Shown in pieces: positions 41,338 through 50,765 of a DNA stretch of 64,000 bases. Under the pieces are notes generated by a model that saw nothing but the letters and a program-made list of their open reading frames with translations, ran no database searches and was not told where the DNA came from. The stretch's first letter is position 1, and each line of letters starts with the position of its first letter. Source of the DNA: CAZSVE01 sp964610175 (GTDB lineage Bacteria > Pseudomonadota > Gammaproteobacteria > HK1); contig CAZSVE010000005.1 of NCBI GenBank assembly GCA_964610175.1, positions 1 to 64,000 on the forward strand, given 5' to 3'. The position numbers were made by a program, and so were the translations under genes.

Positions 41338-42111
41338 CTAGTTCCCCTCCTTTCCTTCGAAGATTTCCTGGACACGCTTCAGGTCGGCGGGGGTGTCGAT
41401 GCCGAAACCAGGTGATTCCCGTGCTTCCGATACATGGATCTTTCCCCCGTCATGTAATACGCGAAGCTGCTCCAGGGATTCGGCCTTTTCCGAGGCTGCG
41501 GGGGAACACGTTACGTAATGGCGGAGAAAAGAGGCGCGATAGGCATAGATACCGATGTGCCGGTAATAGGTGGTGTCGGGGGGCATGAGGAAATTGGGCT
41601 GGTTGGCGAAGTGATCGCGATCGAAGGGGATCGGGAGACGACTGAAGTAGAGGGCGTAGTCGCCCTTGCCCATGACTACCTTGACCACCCCGGGGTCGAA
41701 CAGGGCGTCAGCATCGGTGATTCGCTCGCACAGGGTTGCGATATCGGCACCGGGATGCCCGGACAGGTTTTCGGCCACCTGCCACACCAGTCCGGGGGGC
41801 AATAGAGGTTCATCGCCCTGAACGTTGACGATAATTTCGTCATCCGGTTTCCCCAGGGTTTCGATGACCTCGGTGATTCGTTCGGTGCCGGAGCTATGAT
41901 CCTTGGATGTCATGCATACCTTGGCGCCGAAATTTACCGCTACTTCCTGAATCCGTTGGTCGTCGGTAGCGATGATGACCTCGGTGGCGCCACTCGTTAG
42001 CGCAAGCCCGTGGACGTGTTGGAGCATGGGTTTCCCGGCAATTTCGACGAGGGGTTTTCCGGGAAATCGGCTGGATGCATAACGGGCGGGGATGATCACG
42101 GTAAACTGCAT
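41338..42111 (-). CDS. kdsB: 3-deoxy-manno-octulosonate cytidylyltransferase KdsB
   Basis: KdsB activates Kdo with CTP for lipopolysaccharide inner-core synthesis. The nucleotide-binding motif IPARYASSRFPGKPL opens the protein; GTERITEV, VNVQGDEPLLPP, YYRHIGIYAYRASFL and SLEQLRVL are all conserved. AGGAG lies upstream of the ATG. It is downstream of the Trm112-like gene as in the classic lpxK-ycaR-kdsB order, but lpxK is elsewhere. A scrap of a family A end (GCGAAGCTTCGCTAG) overlaps its stop codon. Confidence 0.96.
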   Translation of the reverse strand: MQFTVIIPARYASSRFPGKPLVEIAGKPMLQHVHGLALTSGATEVIIATDDQRIQEVAVNFGAKVCMTSKDHSSGTERITEVIETLGKPDDEIIVNVQGDEPLLPPGLVWQVAENLSGHPGADIATLCERITDADALFDPGVVKVVMGKGDYALYFSRLPIPFDRDHFANQPNFLMPPDTTYYRHIGIYAYRASFLRHYVTCSPAASEKAESLEQLRVLHDGGKIHVSEARESPGFGIDTPADLKRVQEIFEGKEGN

Positions 42112-42357
42112 TTTGGGGATATCTCCTGGTGGTCCGGTCGACGGCGTTCGATGCGCCGCGTTCGATGCGAATGAGCCGCAGGCGGAGTCGTTATCGTTGG
42201 CTATGGTCGACTATCTTGCTTGTTTGCCGCTTCGCAAGTGAGTCGAGGATGGGATCGGCGAGCGTCGCTGGCAAGAGAGTACCTGCCACTCGATAGAGAC
42301 GACGCAGTCCTTTGGAGACGGTGCCGTCTTTTCCCGGATCGGGATATCGGGAGCCGA

Positions 42358-42549
42358 TTACCTTTTGTACTTTTGGGCCTCTTCCACGGTGAGTTGGCGG
42401 GCCTCGTCTTCCAGCATGATCGGGATATCATCGCGCACGGGATAAGCCAACTGACAGGGGCGACAGATAAATTCGGTCCCGCCCGGTCGATAGACCAAGG
42501 GTCCCTTGCAGATCGGGCAAACGATGATATCGAGGAGTTTTTTGTCCAA
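42358..42549 (-). CDS. Trm112-family zinc-ribbon protein (YcaR-like)
   Basis: The 63-aa product has two CxxC-type pairs (CPICKG, CRPC) and the Trm112 pattern MDKKLLDIIVCPICKGPLVY ... AYPVRDDIPIMLEDEAR. In gammaproteobacteria this gene commonly sits between lpxK and kdsB; the specific role is not settled. It precedes kdsB on the same strand with a 246-nt gap in which I see no gene. Confidence 0.88.
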   Translation of the reverse strand: MDKKLLDIIVCPICKGPLVYRPGGTEFICRPCQLAYPVRDDIPIMLEDEARQLTVEEAQKYKR

Positions 42550-42627
42550 TGTGGCTTTCTCGCAAGTCGGGGTTGGAAGATTGTCGTGATCCGTTGGGGG
42601 CGGGTGATGGTAAACGGTGTCGCATCT

Positions 42628-42742
42628 CCTGGTGAAGCTTGTGCTCGAACCGACAAAGCATGACCCGGCACCGGTAAAGCAAAGTTAGGCTTACTTTCGT
42701 AAAACTCGACTCATTTTACGAAGATGAGCGGGAAATAAACAA
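42628..42742 (-). repeat. Family A element downstream of phoU
   Basis: A minus-orientation full copy ending two bases from the phoU stop codon, in the same transcription direction as phoU. Confidence 0.8.
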
Positions 42743-42744
42743 AT

Positions 42745-43470
42745 TCAGGGTCGGTGGTGGTGTCCCGATAGAGCGGCACGGGAGTCCGTTTCGGAGGCGA
42801 CAGATCCGGCGTGACGAACATCCCTTCCTTCGATCATGTAGATGACATATTCGGCGATATTGCGGCAACGATCTCCGATTCTCTCCAATGCCCGTGTTAT
42901 CCGGCAGATACACAGGATATGAGGAGCACGGTCGGGCTTTTCCACCACGAGAGCCAGCATATGCCGCAAGATGGCGTCGTGGTGATCATTTACCCGGCGG
43001 TCTTCCTTGTAGAGATCGGTAACCGTGTGCGTATCGGATCTCGTGAGGGCATCGAGGCCCTTTTGCAGCATCTTCTTGACCTGTTCCCCCATCTCTCGGA
43101 TCAAAGGAAAGTCGTCGAAATTTTTTGTGTCTCCGGAAAGGATAAGGGTGATTTCCGCAATTTCCTTGGCCAGATCGCCGATTCGCTCCAGGTCATTGAT
43201 GGTTTTGATCGTACCGATGATCAACCTGAGATCGAAGGCAACGGGTGTACGTTGGGCCAGCAGGCAGATACAGGCATTGTCGATGTCCAATTCCATCTGG
43301 TTGAGCCTTTTATCCTTCTCTATGACCATCTCGGCCAGGAAGCCATCCCCCGTCATCAATGCCGTAAGGGTGTCGCTCAATTGTTGTTCCGTAAACCCGC
43401 CCATGCCCATGACACGATCGCGGATACTTTCCAATTCTTCATCGAATCTATGTACAGTGTGCGGTTTCAT
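42745..43470 (-). CDS. phoU: Phosphate signalling protein PhoU
   Basis: PhoU links the Pst transporter to PhoR and dampens the Pho regulon. The 241-aa helical protein contains two copies of the PhoU repeat, with ERIGDLAKEIAEI in the first and ERIGDRCRNIAEYVIYMIEGRDVRH in the second. It begins MKPHTVHRFDEELESIRDRVMGMGGFTE, as usual. It is downstream of phoR on the same strand, separated by a family B element; no pst genes are in the window. Confidence 0.94.
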   Translation of the reverse strand: MKPHTVHRFDEELESIRDRVMGMGGFTEQQLSDTLTALMTGDGFLAEMVIEKDKRLNQMELDIDNACICLLAQRTPVAFDLRLIIGTIKTINDLERIGDLAKEIAEITLILSGDTKNFDDFPLIREMGEQVKKMLQKGLDALTRSDTHTVTDLYKEDRRVNDHHDAILRHMLALVVEKPDRAPHILCICRITRALERIGDRCRNIAEYVIYMIEGRDVRHAGSVASETDSRAALSGHHHRP

Positions 43471-43636
43471 CGACTTGGCTACCCCATGTGTTCGTACCCT
43501 GGTGTTCGTACCCTGGAACCATCACGAAAAGTCATGGAACATTTTCCCTTTTGGGGAAAATTCTCGGAAATTATACACTCGAGCCCTCAAGCCATACCCG
43601 ATATTTTCCATCAGTCCGTTACCCGTGAAATCTTCG

Positions 43637-43719
43637 TTGGCGCTTCGCGCCGGAACCAAAACGGGATGGGCTCGGTCTTCAGCGCCGGGTTCCCCAGGAT
43701 TTTTGTTTTTTCGATACGT
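43637..43719 (+). repeat. Family B element between phoR and phoU
   Basis: Inverted relative to pho transcription. A partial family H piece (43607-43634) lies next to it. Confidence 0.75.
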
Positions 43720-43742
43720 AAAAAAGCAAAAGCCCGGAATGA

Positions 43743-45161
43743 TCATTCATCGAGGATGCTGTGTCGAAAAACCCGGGCAGACGGGAAATGACAACCAAAA
43801 ACGCTACCTTGCCCCGGCGTGCTCTCCATGGATAGTTCGGCACCGTGTTGCATCAATACATGCTTGACGATGGTGAGCCCGAGACCAGTTCCACCGGTTT
43901 CCCGTGATCGTCCGGTATCGATCCGATAGAAACGCTCGGTTATCCTGGAGAGATGCCGCGCTTCGATGCCGATGCCCGTATCGCCCACCAGGAGATGCCC
44001 CCCTCGATCGTCTCCGTACCAACGCACGCTAATCTCCCCTCCCGCGGCAGTATAACGGACCGCGTTGAATACCAGGTTGGAAAACGCGCTACGCAGTTCC
44101 CGAGCGTTGCCCATGATCTCCAGCTCGGGATCGACCATAAGCGTAATACGGTGCGCCTGACCGCTCAACACCAGGGCATCCTCGCGGATGCCTTCCAAAA
44201 TGGCAGCCACTGGAACAGGTTCCTGCCCGGGTTGTCCCTGCTCCATCTCCAGCCTGGATAGCAACAACAGATCCTCGACGATCTTTCCCATACGTTCCGT
44301 TTGCCGGTGAATCTTCGACAATACCGGATACCATGAAAGTTCCCTGATATCGCCCCGGTCGAGCAATGTCTCCGTATAGCCGTTGATGACCGTGAGCGGC
44401 GTGCGAAGCTCGTGAGAGACATTGGCCACGAAGTCGCGCCGGATCTGCTCCAGATGATGCAGCCTGGTGGAATCACGGGCCTGCAGCAAACGCCTTCTCT
44501 TTCCCACCGAAACCACCAATATGGTCAGCCAGGTATCCGAATCCACCGGCGAAGGCGTTTCCAGAGGCCGTTGCCAAACCCTCTCCTCCCGCAACCGGTG
44601 GATGAACTCCGGATGACGGATCAGGTGGCCAATCCGCTTACCCTTATCCTCGTCCCTCTTGAGCCCGAACAGCCGATGGGCCGCCTCGTTCCACCACTCG
44701 ATTTCATCATCCTGCCCAAGCAATATGGCGGCATCGGGAAGCGCCGACACCGATTTGTTGAATCGTTTTACGATCCAATCGAGTTTCGGCTTCCGCCTGC
44801 GGCCCGATTGAACATGGTTCGATCGCAGGCGCGGCTCGACATCCTGGAACACACCTCGCCATATCCCGATGAATTCCAAAGGGGATTTCGGATCACGCAG
44901 CCACATTTGCAGCCTGTACAACTGCAACAAATGCCACCCGAGGTAGGCGAGAGCCATGGCGAGCAGAAGCTCCACCACCCTTCCAAACCAAAGCCCGGTA
45001 ACCAATACCCCCATGGCGCTGCAAAGGACCAGGATAATCTCCTGGAAAATGCCGCTGCTCCTCAACGCAGCCAGGCTGCGACCAGATACGAAAATCGGCA
45101 AGATACGGAGAGTTGTCACCTCGATTCCACGACTATCTCGAAAAGGTAAGGGGTCTTTCAC
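43743..45161 (-). CDS. phoR: Phosphate regulon sensor histidine kinase PhoR
   Basis: PhoR phosphorylates PhoB under phosphate limitation. The N-terminus holds two hydrophobic segments (IILVLCSAMGVLVTGLWFG and VVELLLAMALAYLGWHLL), then a PAS domain (LPDAAILLGQDDEIEWWNEAAHRLFGL), the H-box VANVSHELRTPLTVINGY, N-box NLVFNAVRYTAAGG and G-boxes GDTGIGIEARHL and GGTGLGLTIVKH. The frame opens with GTG at 45161; a GTG at 45119 is an alternative. It is separated from phoB by a family A element. Confidence 0.93.
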   Translation of the reverse strand: MKDPLPFRDSRGIEVTTLRILPIFVSGRSLAALRSSGIFQEIILVLCSAMGVLVTGLWFGRVVELLLAMALAYLGWHLLQLYRLQMWLRDPKSPLEFIGIWRGVFQDVEPRLRSNHVQSGRRRKPKLDWIVKRFNKSVSALPDAAILLGQDDEIEWWNEAAHRLFGLKRDEDKGKRIGHLIRHPEFIHRLREERVWQRPLETPSPVDSDTWLTILVVSVGKRRRLLQARDSTRLHHLEQIRRDFVANVSHELRTPLTVINGYTETLLDRGDIRELSWYPVLSKIHRQTERMGKIVEDLLLLSRLEMEQGQPGQEPVPVAAILEGIREDALVLSGQAHRITLMVDPELEIMGNARELRSAFSNLVFNAVRYTAAGGEISVRWYGDDRGGHLLVGDTGIGIEARHLSRITERFYRIDTGRSRETGGTGLGLTIVKHVLMQHGAELSMESTPGQGSVFGCHFPSARVFRHSILDE

Positions 45162-45229
45162 CCAACAAAAAAGCAGTTTCCCACCCCAATGCGCGACGCC
45201 GCGTGCTGGTATCTTTCAATGGCGTTATT

Positions 45230-45339
45230 TCGTTTATTTCCCGCTCATCTTCGCAAATGAGCCAAGTTTTACAAAACGCCGATTTTGCTCGGTTAACACC
45301 GAATCATGCCTCATCGGTTCGGACACAAGCTTCGTTAGG
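45230..45339 (+). repeat. Family A element between phoB and phoR
   Basis: A full plus-orientation copy with the CTCAT/ATGAG hairpin intact, inverted relative to pho transcription. Confidence 0.8.
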
Positions 45340-45349
45340 CCATTTTCAA

Positions 45350-46069
45350 TCAAGGATCAAAAAATCGGTTACCCCCCTCACAATCCAGGGAAAAACGATA
45401 TCCCACGCTTCGAACCGTTTGCAAATACCGGTCGCAACTGGTCTCGCGCAGCGCCCTGCGCAATCTACGCATATATACATCCACGGTTCGTTCCTCGATG
45501 GCAATGCTGGTGCCCCACACCCGATCCAGCAATCGGCTACGACTGTGAATTCGCTCGGGATGCAACATCAGGAAATGCAGAAGGCGAAACTCCGTCGGAC
45601 CCAGCGCTATCGTCGACTCGTGCGCAGTTACGCGGCGAGTAGCGGGATCCAGCCAAATCGCCCCATATTCCACCGGTCCTTCCTCCCCATAGATCGCCGT
45701 ACGCCGCAATACCGCCTTGATCCGCGCCACCAGTTCCCGAGCAGAAAAAGGTTTGGTTACATAATCATCGGCGCCGCTTTCCAAGCCGAGAATCTTGTCG
45801 TCTTCCTCGCCCTTGGCCGTCAACATGATGATGGGAATTTCCCGGGTGGCATGGTTTCTTTTCAATTGGCGGGCCAAGTCGATGCCACTTACCCCCGGCA
45901 ACATCCAGTCCAGCAGGATCAATGCCGCTGGATGCCGGCGGACGAAGGCCCAGGCATCATAGGCATCCTTGACCACGGAAACCAGGAAATCCGCTTCATG
46001 GAGCACGAAGCGCACCATCTCCTGTACCTCCGGGTCATCCTCCACCACCAAAATCATGCTATCCGGCAT
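45350..46069 (-). CDS. phoB: Phosphate regulon response regulator PhoB
   Basis: The 239-aa protein has a receiver domain (MILVVEDDPEVQEMV, phospho-acceptor in LILLDWMLPG, LTAKGEEDDK, GADDYVTKPF) and an OmpR-type winged helix (LGPTEFRLLHFLMLHPERIHSRSRLLDRVWG, ERTVDVYMRRLRRAL, VRSVGYRF). The start at 46069 (MPDSMILVVEDD) is used; the open frame upstream to 46261 is a translated family B element. It is the first gene of the phoB-phoR-phoU group. Confidence 0.95.
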   Translation of the reverse strand: MPDSMILVVEDDPEVQEMVRFVLHEADFLVSVVKDAYDAWAFVRRHPAALILLDWMLPGVSGIDLARQLKRNHATREIPIIMLTAKGEEDDKILGLESGADDYVTKPFSARELVARIKAVLRRTAIYGEEGPVEYGAIWLDPATRRVTAHESTIALGPTEFRLLHFLMLHPERIHSRSRLLDRVWGTSIAIEERTVDVYMRRLRRALRETSCDRYLQTVRSVGYRFSLDCEGGNRFFDP

Positions 46070-46100
46070 AGCGGCACCCACTGCTCGGTGAAGAAAACAT

Positions 46101-46209
46101 ATCAGCGCTTCGCGCCAAGACTGAAAGGGGATGGGGATCGGTTCATGCACCGATCCCACCGGGATCTTTATTTTCCCGATACCCAACCCGGCGTGGCCGG
46201 AACCAAAGC
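46101..46209 (+). repeat. Family B element joined to a family C element
   Basis: Family B (46101-46183) upstream of phoB runs directly into family C (CCCAACCCGGCGTGGCCGG, 46182-46209). The B unit is open in the phoB frame. Confidence 0.75.
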
Positions 46210-46262
46210 CCTTCGGACAAAAAACGATGGGTGTCATTTCTCCCTTCGCTCGAAATGACAAT

Positions 46263-46412
46263 CCGTTTTTTCGATCGTTTTGTCGAAGATTCTCTCCGTG
46301 AGGGACTAAATACCATGTCCCACAGGAAATGTGTCAAGTTCCACAAAACGCTGGTCTTGCACTACTACGACCAAATCACGCTTCCTCGGCTCGAGCACAA
46401 GCTTCGCCGGAG
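46263..46412 (+). repeat. Family H element followed by a degenerate family A element
   Basis: Family H (46263-46313, TTTCGATCGTTTTGTCGAAG) is followed by a diverged family A copy (46329-46412) that keeps CAAGTTCCACAAAACG and TCGAGCACAAGCTTCGCC. Confidence 0.6.
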
Positions 46413-46516
46413 TCGATTTCCCATGTGTTGATTTCCCATGGCAACGATGGCTCACTATGGCCTCGATGGGTGGCCTTTTCAATCAAAAAACAGTCAACCG
46501 AGAATTATGATCGACC

Positions 46517-46768
46517 ATGAATATCCACGAATACCTTTGCACATGTCGAGAGTTAAGCCGATTGTGCAGCCAAAATGGCTGGATCGACAACGAGACCCTG
46601 AAGGTCGATGTACTCGAAAAAGGCCAAACATCGGTGATTGCCACCGTGATGTTCGAGGAGATTATCGTCGAGGCCGCCGGATGCATCGGCGGGAGGGTCC
46701 CCTGTCAGGGGCGCGTGCGCATTTTCCTCGACGACAACGAAAACGCGGTGGGCGTGGAGATTCTGTAA
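46517..46768 (+). CDS. Hypothetical protein, 83 aa
   Basis: The product has a balanced composition with two cysteines near the N-terminus (CTCRELSRLCSQNGW) and a beta-rich C-terminal half (TSVIATVMFEEIIVEAAGC, RVRIFLDDNENAVGVEIL). No family is recognised. There is no strong ribosome-binding site. It stands between repeats and is not part of an obvious operon, so it is only moderately supported. Confidence 0.45.
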   Translation: MNIHEYLCTCRELSRLCSQNGWIDNETLKVDVLEKGQTSVIATVMFEEIIVEAAGCIGGRVPCQGRVRIFLDDNENAVGVEIL

Positions 46769-46956
46769 CCGTGGCGCGCTTCTCCTGTGGCTCGGCTTCG
46801 GCCTCGAATCGGGAGATCGGCCTTTGCACTTCGGTTCCTTGTCGGATGGGTATTATTCCACCCCTTTCCGGAACCCGACAGGCCTCGACATAAATAAAGT
46901 CGAAAAGTCCGACACCGAGGTCGATGGCAGACTGGCACCGCAGGCAGCGCCCTAAT

Positions 46957-47064
46957 TCGTTTGCTCCCCGCTCAGCCTCGCAAACGATTCAAGTTCTACA
47001 GAACAGCAATTCTGCTTTACCGATGCGGGGTCATGCCGGTTCGAGGCGAAGCCTTCTCGCCAGG
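46957..47064 (+). repeat. Family A element
   Basis: Plus-orientation copy in the gap between the 83-aa ORF and the phosphorylase gene; nothing else is visible in 46769-47147. Confidence 0.7.
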
Positions 47065-47147
47065 AATCATTTCGATGGTTGGCGATGTACCCCCCATTGG
47101 CGTGGGGGACTACGGGAATTTTTGGTTTCGGCCATCTCCGAGCCCGG

Positions 47148-47900
47148 TTATTCGGAATCGGGAAGCAATAAGAGCGTGTGTTTCACGAGCACGCGAAATT
47201 TTTCCATCCCCTTATCCACGGAGATGATGATGTCCTCCATGCGGATTTCACCATCTCCCCGTCCGGCAGCGGGATTGACGACCACGGCGCAGGACACATA
47301 ACACAGCCCCAACTCCCGGGCCAGGGCCGCCTCGGGCATCCCCGTCATACCCACCATGTCGCAGCCATCCCGCTCCAGGCGATGGATTTCCGCCGCGGTT
47401 TCCAGACGAGGCCCCTGGGTTGCCCCGTAGACGCCGCCGTCCCGCACCAGGATCCCCCCGGCGTGTGCAGCGCGCAGTAGGATTTTCCGCAATTCCTGGC
47501 AGTAGGGTTCGGTGAAATCGATGTGCACGACCTGCTCCCCATGTTCTTCGAAAAAGGTGTGGGCCCGTGACCAGGTGTAATCGATGATCTGATGGGGGAT
47601 GACTAGGCGACCGGTGGTAAATTCCGGGTGAATACCGCCCACGGAGGACGCAGCCAGGATGTTGCGCGCCCCGGTGTGGTGCAATGCCCAAATGTTGGCG
47701 CGGTAGTTGATCCGATGAGGCGGGATGGTGTGTGGTTCGCCGTGCCGGGCCAGAAATACCACGTCGCGTCCATGGAATGTACCATGGACCAGCGGGGCGG
47801 ATGGTTTTCCGTAGGGGGTATCGATGGTGACGAGCCGGGTGACTTCGAGGCCTTGGAGTCTCGTAAGCCCCGTGCCGCCGATGATGGCAAGTGTGGTCAT
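47148..47900 (-). CDS. S-methyl-5'-thioinosine phosphorylase
   Basis: This 250-aa nucleoside phosphorylase belongs to the MTAP/PNP family: MTTLAIIGGTGL, the phosphate loop ARHGEPHTIPPHRINYRANIWAL, GGVYGATQGPRLETAAEI and MVGMTGMPEAALARELGLCY. The start at 47900 has GAGGA upstream. The MTI-specific branch known from Pseudomonas splits methylthioinosine into hypoxanthine and methylthioribose-1-phosphate. The nearby hpt gene, which uses hypoxanthine, supports that specificity over methylthioadenosine. Confidence 0.87.
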   Translation of the reverse strand: MTTLAIIGGTGLTRLQGLEVTRLVTIDTPYGKPSAPLVHGTFHGRDVVFLARHGEPHTIPPHRINYRANIWALHHTGARNILAASSVGGIHPEFTTGRLVIPHQIIDYTWSRAHTFFEEHGEQVVHIDFTEPYCQELRKILLRAAHAGGILVRDGGVYGATQGPRLETAAEIHRLERDGCDMVGMTGMPEAALARELGLCYVSCAVVVNPAAGRGDGEIRMEDIIISVDKGMEKFRVLVKHTLLLLPDSE

Positions 47901-48173
47901 ATTCTGTCCTCGAGGTTTCGGGGGTACACCCAATCTTCCCAGCTATGGAGCTGATAGCCGCCCAACAATGAAAATCATATTTGTCCTGTTGCTCGATGAT
48001 TCATCGAAACGACGCATCGAACCGTTCCCGGACTTGAAATATTTCTTTGCCGTATTCATGAACCCCATCATTCTTCAAGCGTTGGAGTCTCCGACAAACA
48101 CGATAGAGTGGTTCGAGTTCCATGATATCTCCCTCCGATGTAGACTCCGAACAGGAAGGCAATGGATGTGGCC

Positions 48174-48218
48174 GTTGTAATTGCTCTGAGGCGCGACACG
48201 CCTCGACCCTATTACAAC
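48174..48218. repeat. Nested inverted repeat GTTGTAAT..GAGGCG..CGCCTC..ATTACAAC
   Basis: Outer arms GTTGTAAT/ATTACAAC and inner arms GAGGCG/CGCCTC form one hairpin, with the same plan as the family D elements. The surrounding gap 47901-48270 has no supported gene. Confidence 0.55.
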
Positions 48219-48270
48219 GCGTTCTTCAATGATGCATTCCGGGGTACGGGCAACGGCCACCAGTCACGTT

Positions 48271-48384
48271 AATTTGTTTATTTCCCGCTCGGCTTCACGA
48301 ACGAATCAAGTTTTACAAGGCACCAATCATGCTTTACCAAAGCATGAATCATGCCTTGTCGGTTCGAGCACAAGCTTCGCTAGA
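48271..48384 (+). repeat. Family A element upstream of hpt
   Basis: Plus-orientation full copy, about 118 nt upstream of the hpt ATG. Confidence 0.8.
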
Positions 48385-48501
48385 CATCAGGATCGAATTT
48401 CCAAAAAATCGATCGACCTCGCTCCCCTGTCTCCTGCATGAGAGATCTTTCATTTCCCGGGGCGACGGAAGCCATTTTCATTCGCATTAAGGAGTAAAAT
48501 C

Positions 48502-49089
48502 ATGAATGCAATAATGCCACCTTCGATTCCCCTCGACGAGATCGATGAAATCCTTCGCCAAGCCGATCTATTGTGTACACCCGATGATATCCGGTCGGCC
48601 TATGACCGAATGGCAACGGCCATTACGACCACCATTACCGAGACACTCGGGCGATATGGTAATCCCCTTATTTTGGTCGTGCCAATCGGCGGCTTATTCC
48701 CGGCTGCACAAATCATTTCACGGCTCGATTTTCCCCTGGAAGTGGACTATATCCACGCCACCCGCTATCGAGGAGACATCACGGGCAAGGATGTTCACCT
48801 CTTGGCGCGCCCGCGGATCCCCCTTAAGGGCCGATCGATTATCGTCATCGATGATATCCTCGATGAAGGCCCCACCCTGGCGGGGATTCTCGACTTCTGT
48901 AACGAAAGTGGGGCGCATAAGGTCTACAGCGCCGTATTGGCAGAGAAAAAGCGCGCCCGCGAACCCGGCGTCCAACACGCCGACTTCACCGGGGTCACCA
49001 TCGAGGATCGATATGTATTCGGATGTGGCATGGATTACAAGGGCTACCTGCGAAACGTTCCAGGCATCCATGCTGTAAAAGGGCTTTGA
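48502..49089 (+). CDS. hpt: Hypoxanthine(-guanine) phosphoribosyltransferase
   Basis: Hpt salvages hypoxanthine to IMP using PRPP. AAGGAG lies seven bases before the ATG. The 195-aa product has PIGGLFPAAQI, SRLDFPLEVDYIHATRYRGD, and the PRPP-binding loop SIIVIDDILDEGPTLAG, then FGCGMDYKGYLRNVPGIHAV near the end. It belongs to the gammaproteobacterial Hpt group with this EVDYIHATRYR flap. A broken duplicate lies at 10954-11361. Confidence 0.93.
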   Translation: MNAIMPPSIPLDEIDEILRQADLLCTPDDIRSAYDRMATAITTTITETLGRYGNPLILVVPIGGLFPAAQIISRLDFPLEVDYIHATRYRGDITGKDVHLLARPRIPLKGRSIIVIDDILDEGPTLAGILDFCNESGAHKVYSAVLAEKKRAREPGVQHADFTGVTIEDRYVFGCGMDYKGYLRNVPGIHAVKGL

Positions 49090-49148
49090 GTTTCTTTGGC
49101 CAAAGGTTCCCTTTGCGTTTCGAACCATCTCTGCGTTTCAATGAGATA

Positions 49149-49258
49149 TTTTTATTTCCCGCTCGGCCCGGCAAATGAATCAAGTTCTACAATACGCCGA
49201 TTTTGCTCCACGAATATCAAATCATGCTTCATCGGCTCGAAGCGAGGTTTCACCAGCC
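49149..49258 (+). repeat. Family A element
   Basis: Plus-orientation copy between hpt and nhaA. Confidence 0.75.
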
Positions 49259-49342
49259 ATGATGGCGGCGTCCGGGATTGGTAACATCGAGTGTTGATGG
49301 GCCATATCGGTATGGATTGTATCGACAGAGAGGTTCCGACCA

Positions 49343-50596
49343 ATGAGAAATAAAATCCTGTCCTTGATGCAGAATCCGGCGACCAGCGGCATCCTTATTT
49401 TTATCGCTGCCGTGGCGGCCATGTTGGTGGAAAATTCTCCCCTGGACAAACTCTATAACGAACTCCTGAACATCCCGGTTTCCATTCAGTTCGGCAACCT
49501 GAAGATCGAAAAACCCCTGCTGCTTTGGATCAATGACGGATTGATGGCCGTATTTTTCTTTACGGTTGGAATGGAATTGAAGCGCGAGTTTCTGGGCGGG
49601 AAACTCTCCAAACCCGCCAATGCCATGCTGCCGGTAATAGGCGCTGTTGGCGGCATCGTGGCTCCTGCCGCCATCTATGCCCTATTCAACCACGCCGACG
49701 CATCGGCCCTGGAAGGGTGGGCAATTCCCACGGCCACGGATATCGCCTTCGCCGTCGCGGTTCTGACCTTATTGGGGAAACGGGTTCTCCCTGAATTGAA
49801 GTTGTTTCTGCTCACGCTGGCCATCATCGACGATCTGGCGGCCATCGTTATCATCGCTATGTTCTATACCACCGATCTCGCCATAGGATCTCTTGTCATC
49901 GCCCTAGTGGCAATCATGGTTCTAACGGCCATGAACCTATCCGGGGTCCGCTCTATCCCGCTCTACGTGTTGGTGGGCGCCGTGCTATGGGTGGCTGTCC
50001 TCAAGTCCGGCGTGCATGCCACGTTGGCAGGGGTCGTCGTGGCCATGGCGGTGCCGTTGCGGGGAAGAGCCGGGGAGCCATCGCCTTTATATCAACTGGA
50101 ACATGACCTGCACCATCTGGTCGTCCTGGGCATTCTACCGCTTTTCGCATTCGCCAATGCGGGCGTCCCGCTCGATGGCTTCTCGTTCGATGATTTATTG
50201 CAACCGATTCCGTTGGGTATTGCACTCGGTTTGGTTCTCGGAAAGCAAGTCGGCGTTTACAGCTTCGTATGGCTAGGCGTCAAGACAGGTTTCGCCAAAA
50301 AATCGGAACACGTTTCCTGGGCGCAAATATATGGAGTGGCGCTACTGTGTGGCGTTGGATTCACCATGAGCCTGTTCATCAGTTCCCTGGCGTTCGAACA
50401 TAGCGGAACCGCGATCATTTCGGGCATTCCCGAAGCGGGAAGCGCACGCCTGGGGATTTTGGTGGGATCGTTCATCTCCGGTATATTGGGCTATCTGGTA
50501 CTACTGCTGTCCTATCGCGAGCCCGAATCGACCCCGGTAGCGCGGCGCGGCAGGGCCGTAACCAAGGCCTCCTCTCGGAGGCGCCTGGGTTATTGA
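49343..50596 (+). CDS. nhaA: Na+/H+ antiporter NhaA
   Basis: NhaA exports sodium in exchange for protons across the inner membrane and is pH regulated. The protein has about twelve hydrophobic segments and the hallmarks NDGLMAVFFFTVGMELKREF, IPTATDIAFAVAVL, the ion-binding aspartate pair in LAIIDDLAAIVII, LPLFAFANAGV and GVGFTMSLFISSLAF. The last ~20 residues (ARRGRAVTKASSRRRLGY) are not conserved and appear to be encoded by repeat-like DNA overrunning the original stop. It is monocistronic. Confidence 0.95.
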   Translation: MRNKILSLMQNPATSGILIFIAAVAAMLVENSPLDKLYNELLNIPVSIQFGNLKIEKPLLLWINDGLMAVFFFTVGMELKREFLGGKLSKPANAMLPVIGAVGGIVAPAAIYALFNHADASALEGWAIPTATDIAFAVAVLTLLGKRVLPELKLFLLTLAIIDDLAAIVIIAMFYTTDLAIGSLVIALVAIMVLTAMNLSGVRSIPLYVLVGAVLWVAVLKSGVHATLAGVVVAMAVPLRGRAGEPSPLYQLEHDLHHLVVLGILPLFAFANAGVPLDGFSFDDLLQPIPLGIALGLVLGKQVGVYSFVWLGVKTGFAKKSEHVSWAQIYGVALLCGVGFTMSLFISSLAFEHSGTAIISGIPEAGSARLGILVGSFISGILGYLVLLLSYREPESTPVARRGRAVTKASSRRRLGY

Positions 50597-50617
50597 TTGA
50601 GGGCACGATGCCTCTTC

Positions 50618-50687
50618 AACCCTAACGGTCATGTAGTGGGTTTTCCGACACCCCGGATAATGAAAGAGCGCCTGTTGCTTCATAGTT
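50618..50687 (+). repeat. Family E element
   Basis: Plus-orientation counterpart of 31988-32054, sharing ACACCCCGGATAATGAAAG and GCGCCTGTTGCTTCATAG, just downstream of nhaA. Confidence 0.65.
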
Positions 50688-50765
50688 AAAGCCACTCACC
50701 CCGCAATCGATGGGCCTGTCCAACAAACGGCTCGGATTGTGGCTCGTCCCTCGCACAATCCAATC

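Noticed and set aside
47968..48180. Plus-strand ORF tail before the 48.2-kb hairpin
   Set aside because: It begins within the antisense of the phosphorylase gene start and shows no domain or ribosome-binding site.
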